Shown piece by piece: positions 5,776-9,719 of a stretch of 9,719 nucleotides of DNA. Every line of letters starts with the position of its first letter. Position 1 is the stretch's first letter. A program made the position numbers and the translations under genes. The stretch spans positions 1-9,719 of the forward strand of contig CALIWP010000212.1 in assembly GCA_938046705.1 (NCBI GenBank), written 5' to 3'. This DNA is from an uncultured Campylobacter sp. GTDB lineage: Bacteria > Campylobacterota > Campylobacteria > Campylobacterales > Campylobacteraceae. Under the pieces are notes generated by a model. That model was given only the letters and a program-made list of their open reading frames with translations, had not been told where the DNA came from and ran no database searches.

Positions 5776-5831
5776 CGGCTTATAAATAAAGTTAAGTTTT
5801 ATTTAAATTTACAAAGGAGGTTAGAAAGCCG
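5776..5831 (+). promoter_or_regulatory. nrfH ribosome binding site within a possible folded leader
   Basis: AAAGGAGG (5813-5820) is a strong Shine-Dalgarno but lies 14 bases from the nrfH ATG, longer than usual. The spacer contains AAGCCG (5826-5831), the exact complement of CGGCTT (5776-5781). Between them TAAATAAA (5783-5790) pairs with TTTATTTA (5798-5805) around a 7-base loop. The fold would close a helix between the Shine-Dalgarno and the start codon. Pairing is seen in the sequence; regulation is inference. Confidence 0.35.
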
Positions 5832-5834
5832 ATT

Positions 5835-6347
5835 ATGGAAAACGCAAAGAAAAAAGCGTCTAAATGGGTCATAGCTTTGCTGGCGGTTATTGGGCTTACT
5901 GGCGGATTTGGAATTTTCACATTCTTTTTTGCCAATGGTCCTCAGCATCTTACTCATGATCCCGAAGCCTGTATAAACTGCCACGTCATGAACCAAGTCT
6001 ATGAAGGCTGGTCTAAGGGCGGACATCAACACGTTACGACGTGTATAGATTGTCACATGCCTAAAGAATTCGTAAGCAAATGGCTGGCGAAAGCTAAATA
6101 TGGCTTCTTGCACGGTTATGCGTTTACTTTCTTGGATAATCCCGTATCGTTTACCGCAAGCGATGAGCAAAAGGAGATCATACAAAACAATTGTATAGAG
6201 TGCCATAAGGATTATGCTAGAAATTCAGTCGATCCAAGAGCTATAGGCGATAGCTTGCCAGGCAAACACGGGCAGTATGCTAATGCCAACGAGCCGTTAA
6301 AATGCGTATCTTGTCACAGACAAGCCGGACACGCACATAACTTTTAA
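5835..6347 (+). CDS. nrfH: Cytochrome c nitrite reductase, membrane menaquinol dehydrogenase subunit NrfH
   Basis: NrfH is a NapC/NirT-family tetrahaem cytochrome that oxidises menaquinol at the outer face of the inner membrane and passes electrons to NrfA. The 170-residue product has one N-terminal transmembrane helix (about residues 10-33) and four haem motifs: CINCH (46-50), CIDCH (70-74), CIECH (120-124) and CVSCH (157-161). The first reads CINCHVM, the CXXCHxM arrangement in which Met52 is expected to ligate haem 1, as in the Desulfovibrio NrfH structure. Four rather than five or more haems, together with the nrfA neighbour, separates it from NapC and TorC. Length is close to Wolinella NrfH. 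It is the first gene of the nrfHA operon; nrfA follows after 22 bases. No in-frame ATG, GTG or TTG lies closer to the Shine-Dalgarno, so the ATG at 5835 stands. Confidence 0.96.
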   Translation: MENAKKKASKWVIALLAVIGLTGGFGIFTFFFANGPQHLTHDPEACINCHVMNQVYEGWSKGGHQHVTTCIDCHMPKEFVSKWLAKAKYGFLHGYAFTFLDNPVSFTASDEQKEIIQNNCIECHKDYARNSVDPRAIGDSLPGKHGQYANANEPLKCVSCHRQAGHAHNF

Positions 6348-6369
6348 AACAATCCTAGGAGGAGAATAA

Positions 6370-8079
6370 ATGAAAAATAACAAACTGTTATACGCGGTTA
6401 CTTTTTTAGTGGCCGTTGCACTCGGTGCGGGCGTACTTGCTCTTTATAACGACATAGCTCATAAAAAAGAGGAGTCAAAAACTTACCCGCTAATGCTCAA
6501 TAAAGTGAGCGAACTTGAGCCTGATTTTGAAAAATGGGGCGCAAATTTCCCAAATCAGCTCGATGCTTACAAAAAAATGGAGCATAAAAGCGACGCAAAT
6601 CCAAAAGGAAGCGAATTTATAGAAACGGCTTTCGGCGGCGATTTACCTTATAGCAAGATTATTCGCTGGCCTGCGGCTACGGTGTTTTGGAACGGCTATG
6701 CATTCGGCGTGGATTACAGCAAACCGCGAACCCACTACTATTCGCAGATAGATCAGATCGAGACCAAAAGAAACGACAAAGAGTTTTTAAACTCTCACGG
6801 ACTTCCAGCGTTTAAAGGCCAACCGGGCGCTTGCGTAAACTGCCACACCGGCTATCTAACCGCGCTTCAGCTAGATCCAGACTACAAACTAACCGAAGAT
6901 CCGACTCCGGCAGCTAGTAAGCCTATGCCTTTCTTTGACGTAATGCCAAAAGAAGAAGGTCAGAAGAGAAAAGCGGCTTGGACGAAGATGAACTCTATTC
7001 CGTATTTTGACGTCATGAAAAAAATCGCGGCTAAACACGGCGAGAGTATCCACGGGTCGCATCTAGGCAGCACCTGTGCGGACTGCCACCACCCGGACGA
7101 TATGAGCCTAAGAGTAACAAGACCTGCATTTGTTAACGCAATGGTTGCTAGAGGTTATGAGGCTGACGCGAAGAGCGGTATAAAAGGTACTAGACAAGAG
7201 ATGAGAAACTACGTTTGTATGCAGTGCCACGTCGAGTATTATTTCGGTAAAGACCAAACCCTAACTTTCCCTTGGACTTTCTGGAAAAAAGACCAGCCGT
7301 TTAAGATCGAAAATTTCGACCAGTATTACGACGATCAGTTAGCCAAAGAGGATGGATTTAAATTTGACTACATCCATAAAGATACCGGCGCTAAAATCAT
7401 CAAGATGCAGCACTCAGAGTCTGAGCTAAGCTCAACCGGTATCCACGGAAGAAGCGGCGTAACGTGCGCAGACTGCCACATGCCGTATAAACGCGCCGGA
7501 GCTCAAAAGATCACCGAGCATGAAATTTTAACTCCGCTTGCCGATATAAACGCGGCTTGCAAAACTTGCCACCCGCAAAGCGAACAAGTGCTAAAAGATA
7601 GAATTTCATTCGTACAAAATCGCCACGCTTACGAGCTAAGAAACTGCGAAAATGCGCTACTTTCTTTGATCCAGGACATAAAAACGGCCAGAGCCGAGCT
7701 AGCTAAGCATGAGAAATTTGCTTCGATCGCCGATGAAAAAGAGAGAAAAGAAGCTATCAGTAAGGCTCTTGAAAAGACTCTTTACTTGCACCGCAAAACT
7801 CACATCCGCTGGGACTTCGCATTTAGCGAAAACAGCTACGGCTTCCACGGAGACGAAGAGTCGGCTAGGATCCTAGGTCAATGTAAAGAATTTGCTCGCC
7901 AAGGACAAACCGAGCTAGTTAACGAGCTTGCGCCTTATGGTATCAGCATCAAGCTAACCCAGGAAGCTACTCCGGTTCCTGCGCCTGCTTCTTTAGGACA
8001 TAAATATCCTATCGGCGTAGCGCCTACCGAAGCTATGAAAAAAGCCGACGAAGACGTTAAGAACCTAAATTTTAAATAA
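6370..8079 (+). CDS. nrfA: Ammonia-forming cytochrome c nitrite reductase, catalytic subunit NrfA (CXXCH active-site haem)
   Basis: NrfA reduces nitrite to ammonia by six electrons in the periplasm and also handles nitric oxide and hydroxylamine. The 569-residue product has an N-terminal signal/anchor (residues 5-26) and five haem motifs: CVNCH (155-159), CADCH (236-240), CMQCH (283-287), CADCH (366-370) and CKTCH (397-401). Catalytic and calcium-site residues align with known NrfA: Arg120 (YSKPRTHYY), Glu289 and Tyr290 (CHVEYYF), Lys345, Gln347 and His348 (KMQHSE). Haem 1, the substrate-binding haem, has CXXCH instead of the usual CXXCK, so its proximal ligand is unlikely to be the standard lysine of this motif. 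I recall Campylobacter jejuni NrfA having the same change. It is longer than Wolinella NrfA, with a larger stretch between haems 1 and 2 and a Pro/Ala C-terminal tail. AGGAGG precedes the ATG. A strong terminator follows directly, and no maturation genes are attached. Confidence 0.96.
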   Translation: MKNNKLLYAVTFLVAVALGAGVLALYNDIAHKKEESKTYPLMLNKVSELEPDFEKWGANFPNQLDAYKKMEHKSDANPKGSEFIETAFGGDLPYSKIIRWPAATVFWNGYAFGVDYSKPRTHYYSQIDQIETKRNDKEFLNSHGLPAFKGQPGACVNCHTGYLTALQLDPDYKLTEDPTPAASKPMPFFDVMPKEEGQKRKAAWTKMNSIPYFDVMKKIAAKHGESIHGSHLGSTCADCHHPDDMSLRVTRPAFVNAMVARGYEADAKSGIKGTRQEMRNYVCMQCHVEYYFGKDQTLTFPWTFWKKDQPFKIENFDQYYDDQLAKEDGFKFDYIHKDTGAKIIKMQHSESELSSTGIHGRSGVTCADCHMPYKRAGAQKITEHEILTPLADINAACKTCHPQSEQVLKDRISFVQNRHAYELRNCENALLSLIQDIKTARAELAKHEKFASIADEKERKEAISKALEKTLYLHRKTHIRWDFAFSENSYGFHGDEESARILGQCKEFARQGQTELVNELAPYGISIKLTQEATPVPAPASLGHKYPIGVAPTEAMKKADEDVKNLNFK

Positions 8080-8086
8080 AACCCTT

Positions 8087-8117
8087 AAACCCAAGGCCTG
8101 CGGGCTTTGGGTTTTTT
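8087..8117 (+). terminator. Intrinsic terminator of nrfHA
   Basis: AAACCCAAGGCC (8087-8098) pairs with GGCTTTGGGTTT (8103-8114) through 12 pairs, one of them G-U, around a TGCG loop, followed by a T run to 8117. It begins 7 bases after the nrfA stop. This is a textbook Rho-independent terminator and closes the nrfHA operon. Confidence 0.92.
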
Positions 8118-8201
8118 AAATTTACGCATTTACCTTTCAAATTTTAAAATCCGAATTTACTTATAAATTTAAATTTTATTGTTTATTTAGCCGTTTTAGG
8201 C

Positions 8202-8207
8202 GATAAT
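8202..8207 (+). promoter_or_regulatory. Candidate promoter for the DUF1311 gene and lpxB (-10 GATAAT)
   Basis: GATAAT, one base from TATAAT, lies 25 bases before the ATG at 8233, downstream of A/T-rich sequence (8118-8190) and after the nrfA terminator. Transcription would start near 8214. Some promoter is needed here because the terminator separates this operon from nrfHA. Confidence 0.4.
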
Positions 8208-8232
8208 CTTCATCAAATTTAAAGGAGAAAAT

Positions 8233-8679
8233 ATGCTTAAAAAATTTATTTTTGCTGCTCTTGCGGCGAGTTTGGTTTTCGGAGCGCAAGATCTTGCGAT
8301 CAAAGCAAAACCTGCGTCAAGCATCGAGGAAACTTCGGAAGAGGAATTTGATGAATCGCAAGCACGCGTAGATGAGTGTATGCAAAAAGATAGCTCGACT
8401 GCCGGCATGATACAGTGCATAGATGCAGAATTTGCTATCCAAGATAAACTCCTAAACCAAAACTATAAAAAAGCCATGAGTGTACTAAATGACGAAAATA
8501 AAAAGAAACTAAAAGACATCCAGCGTAAATGGGTAGCCTATAAAGAGGCCAAATGCCCGTTTGTGCCGCCTATGGGTACGCTTTATGCCGTAACGGCCGC
8601 TGATTGTTACCTTCAGATGACTAAGGAGCGCGCAAGAGAGCTTGCAAACTTAGCCGAGGACTTTGAGGGTAATCAGTGA
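8233..8679 (+). CDS. Periplasmic DUF1311 / LprI N-terminal-like protein
   Basis: The 148-residue product has a Sec signal (MLKKFIFAALAASLVFGAQ) and an acidic linker to about residue 45. A helical domain follows with four cysteines (49, 62, 108, 125), placed to form two disulfides. The motifs QCIDAEFAIQDKLLNQNYKKA and IQRKWVAYKEAKC, then AADCYLQMTKERARELA, match the DUF1311 family, related to the N-terminal part of the mycobacterial lysozyme inhibitor LprI. Function in Campylobacter is unknown. Inhibition of lysozyme-like enzymes is a possibility by family relation only. The ATG follows AAAGGAG. Its TGA overlaps the lpxB GTG start (GTGA, 8676-8679), so lpxB translation probably depends on it. 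The four Cys and Trp100 support a folded periplasmic domain. Confidence 0.82.
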   Translation: MLKKFIFAALAASLVFGAQDLAIKAKPASSIEETSEEEFDESQARVDECMQKDSSTAGMIQCIDAEFAIQDKLLNQNYKKAMSVLNDENKKKLKDIQRKWVAYKEAKCPFVPPMGTLYAVTAADCYLQMTKERARELANLAEDFEGNQ

Positions 8680-9710
8680 AGCTACTCGTCTCTTGTTTAG
8701 AGGCCTCTGCAAATTTGCACTTCGGGGAGGTTTTAGAGCACCTGCCAAAGTGCGAGCTAAAAGGCATTTTCGACGAGAAATTCGGCGAACCTTTTATGCG
8801 AAGCTCGGAGTTTTCCGCGATGGGCTTCGTGGAGGTTTTGCCGCTTTATTTTAAGGCAAAACGCGCGATAAAAGAGATGACGCGCCTAGCCGCGCAGTGC
8901 GACGCCGTGCTACTTATCGATAGCCCCGCCTTTAACCTGCCGCTAGCCAAAGCGATCAAAGAAGCCGGTATCAAAACGCCGGTGACCTACTATATCTTGC
9001 CGCAGGTGTGGGCGTGGAAGGCCGGACGCGTGGCGAAAGTCGAGGCGTACTGCGATCATTTGGCTTCGATTTTGCCGTTTGACGGGATGTACTACAACCG
9101 TTCGCGCTACGTCGGGCACCCGTTGCTTGATGAACTACGAGTGCGAAAAAACGAGCTTTTGCAAAGCGGTAAGATAGCCTTTATGCCAGGATCCCGCCGA
9201 GCCGAAATTTCGCGTTTGATGCCGATTTTTCGCGAGGTAGCGAGCCGTATAAAAGACAAAGAAAAACTGCTCGTCGTGCCGCCTTTTTTGGCAGACGAAA
9301 TGCAAATTTACGGCGACGTTAGCGACTTTAGCGTGGTTACGGACGCGCCGCGCGCGCTTTTGCAAAGCGAGTTTGCCTTTATCTGCTCGGGTACCGCGAC
9401 GCTGCAGGCCGCGCTCGTGGGTACGCCGTTCGTGCTAGCCTATAAAGCCAAAGCCATCGACATAATGATAGCGCGGATGTTTGTGAAGCTGCGCCACATC
9501 GGGCTTGCAAATATCATGTTTGATTTCATGGGCGAAGCGGCGCTGCACGAGGAGCTGTTGCAAGAGGAAGTAACGCCAAGCAATCTAATAAAAGCCTACG
9601 AGAGCTGCGATAAAGAGAAGTTTATCAAAGGCTGCGAGAAACTGCGAAAGTACCTAAAGCACGGCTCTGCAGCTAGCGTAGCTCAAATTTTAATAACAAA
9701 CAAAGGATGA
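8676..9710 (+). CDS. lpxB: Lipid-A-disaccharide synthase LpxB (GTG start)
   Basis: LpxB joins UDP-2,3-diacylglucosamine and lipid X (2,3-diacylglucosamine 1-phosphate) into the lipid A disaccharide, at the cytoplasmic face of the inner membrane. The 344-residue product is of family length and carries AMGFVEVLP (48-56), LIDSPAFNLPLA (80-91), LPQVWAWKAGRV (108-119), YVGHPLLDEL (145-154), MPGSRRAEI (170-178) and the donor-binding SGTATLQAALVGTPFVLAYK (238-257). The N-terminus LEASANLHFGEVL differs from the usual GExSGD loop; as I recall Campylobacter LpxB has a similar form, so this is not damage. The GTG start is fixed by the family N-terminus (LLVSCLEAS) and by GAGGG 6 bases before it. It overlaps the previous stop by 4 bases. 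The next gene starts 4 bases after its stop, so the operon continues. Confidence 0.95.
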   Translation: MKLLVSCLEASANLHFGEVLEHLPKCELKGIFDEKFGEPFMRSSEFSAMGFVEVLPLYFKAKRAIKEMTRLAAQCDAVLLIDSPAFNLPLAKAIKEAGIKTPVTYYILPQVWAWKAGRVAKVEAYCDHLASILPFDGMYYNRSRYVGHPLLDELRVRKNELLQSGKIAFMPGSRRAEISRLMPIFREVASRIKDKEKLLVVPPFLADEMQIYGDVSDFSVVTDAPRALLQSEFAFICSGTATLQAALVGTPFVLAYKAKAIDIMIARMFVKLRHIGLANIMFDFMGEAALHEELLQEEVTPSNLIKAYESCDKEKFIKGCEKLRKYLKHGSAASVAQILITNKG

Positions 9711-9713
9711 AAA

Positions 9714-9719
9714 ATGACC
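9714..9719 (+). CDS. Start of the next gene in the lpxB operon (two codons visible)
   Basis: ATGACC begins 3 bases after the lpxB TGA, with AAAGGA (9702-9707) about 6 bases before the ATG. Only Met-Thr is visible, so no product can be read. In C. jejuni greA lies next to lpxB as I recall, so a transcription elongation factor GreA is a guess from synteny. Confidence 0.5.

Larger units (their letters stand above)
5443..5834. other. AT-rich divergent regulatory region between surE and nrfH
   Basis: 392 bases with no credible gene longer than a few codons and no tRNA. From left to right it holds the surE leader with two TCAAATTT words, an extended -10 for surE, a TATAAT-bearing palindrome for nrfHA, an inverted repeat that could be an operator, a three-codon ORF with its own AGGA, a small AT hairpin, and the nrfH ribosome binding site. 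It is much richer in A and T than the genes on either side. Confidence 0.7.

Noticed and set aside
5443..5834. tRNA, riboswitch or CRISPR repeats in the large intergenic region
   Set aside because: No cloverleaf, CCA end, T-loop GTTCRA core or regularly spaced direct repeats are visible; the region looks like A/T-rich promoter DNA.
5799..6206. Minus-strand open frame of 135 codons
   Set aside because: It is antisense to nrfH, which has four CXXCH motifs.
8676..8730. Damaged LpxB N-terminus because GExSGD is missing
   Set aside because: The rest of the protein is intact and Campylobacter-type LpxB carries a similar LExSAN form, so this is lineage variation.

Overview
Most of this window (about base 1120 to the right end) reads as a Campylobacter-type epsilonproteobacterial chromosome. 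The evidence is the SurE/TcdA pair, a four-haem NrfH followed by an NrfA with a CXXCH active-site haem motif, an LpxB with an atypical N-terminus, and very frequent AAATTT-centred words (TCAAATTTG and similar). The fairly high GC of the housekeeping genes would suit the oral group (rectus, showae, gracilis, curvus), but the species is not determinable by eye. The first ~1.1 kb is different. On the minus strand it encodes an internal piece of ribosomal protein S1 of Bacteroidota type, with different codon usage and without the AAATTT words. It joins, in frame, the middle of a Campylobacter gene at about 1098-1120, where both sequences can encode ENGEIV. The simplest explanation is a chimeric contig, not a biological fusion.

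Layout. 1-~1118 (minus): Bacteroidota rpsA fragment. ~1119-1943 (minus): an exported protein with MORN/YwqK-like repeats, interrupted by an in-frame TAG at 1305-1307 and cut off by the junction. 1944-2166: intergenic, with two AAATTT-based inverted repeats. 2167-5442 (minus): pldA (outer-membrane phospholipase A), mobA (Mo-cofactor guanylyltransferase), tcdA (t6A dehydratase) and surE (nucleotidase). surE-tcdA and mobA-pldA each overlap by ATGA; an 80-bp gap with its own promoter candidate separates tcdA from mobA. 5443-5834: AT-rich divergent regulatory region. 5835-8079 (plus): nrfH-nrfA, the menaquinol:nitrite ammonification complex, closed by a strong intrinsic terminator. 8233-9710 (plus): a periplasmic DUF1311/LprI-like protein whose stop overlaps the GTG start of lpxB. 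The next gene begins at 9714.

Functionally, nrfHA gives periplasmic nitrite reduction to ammonia with electrons from menaquinol. mobA would supply the guanine-dinucleotide molybdenum cofactor that Nap-type nitrate reductase and formate dehydrogenase need, so it fits the same respiratory lifestyle without being in the nrf operon. pldA and lpxB are envelope genes. I found no phage, CRISPR, toxin or defence system. The most unusual signals are the contig junction, the premature amber codon, and a hairpin-bearing in-frame insertion in mobA, with a weaker relative in pldA. The insertion resembles a protein-coding palindromic element.
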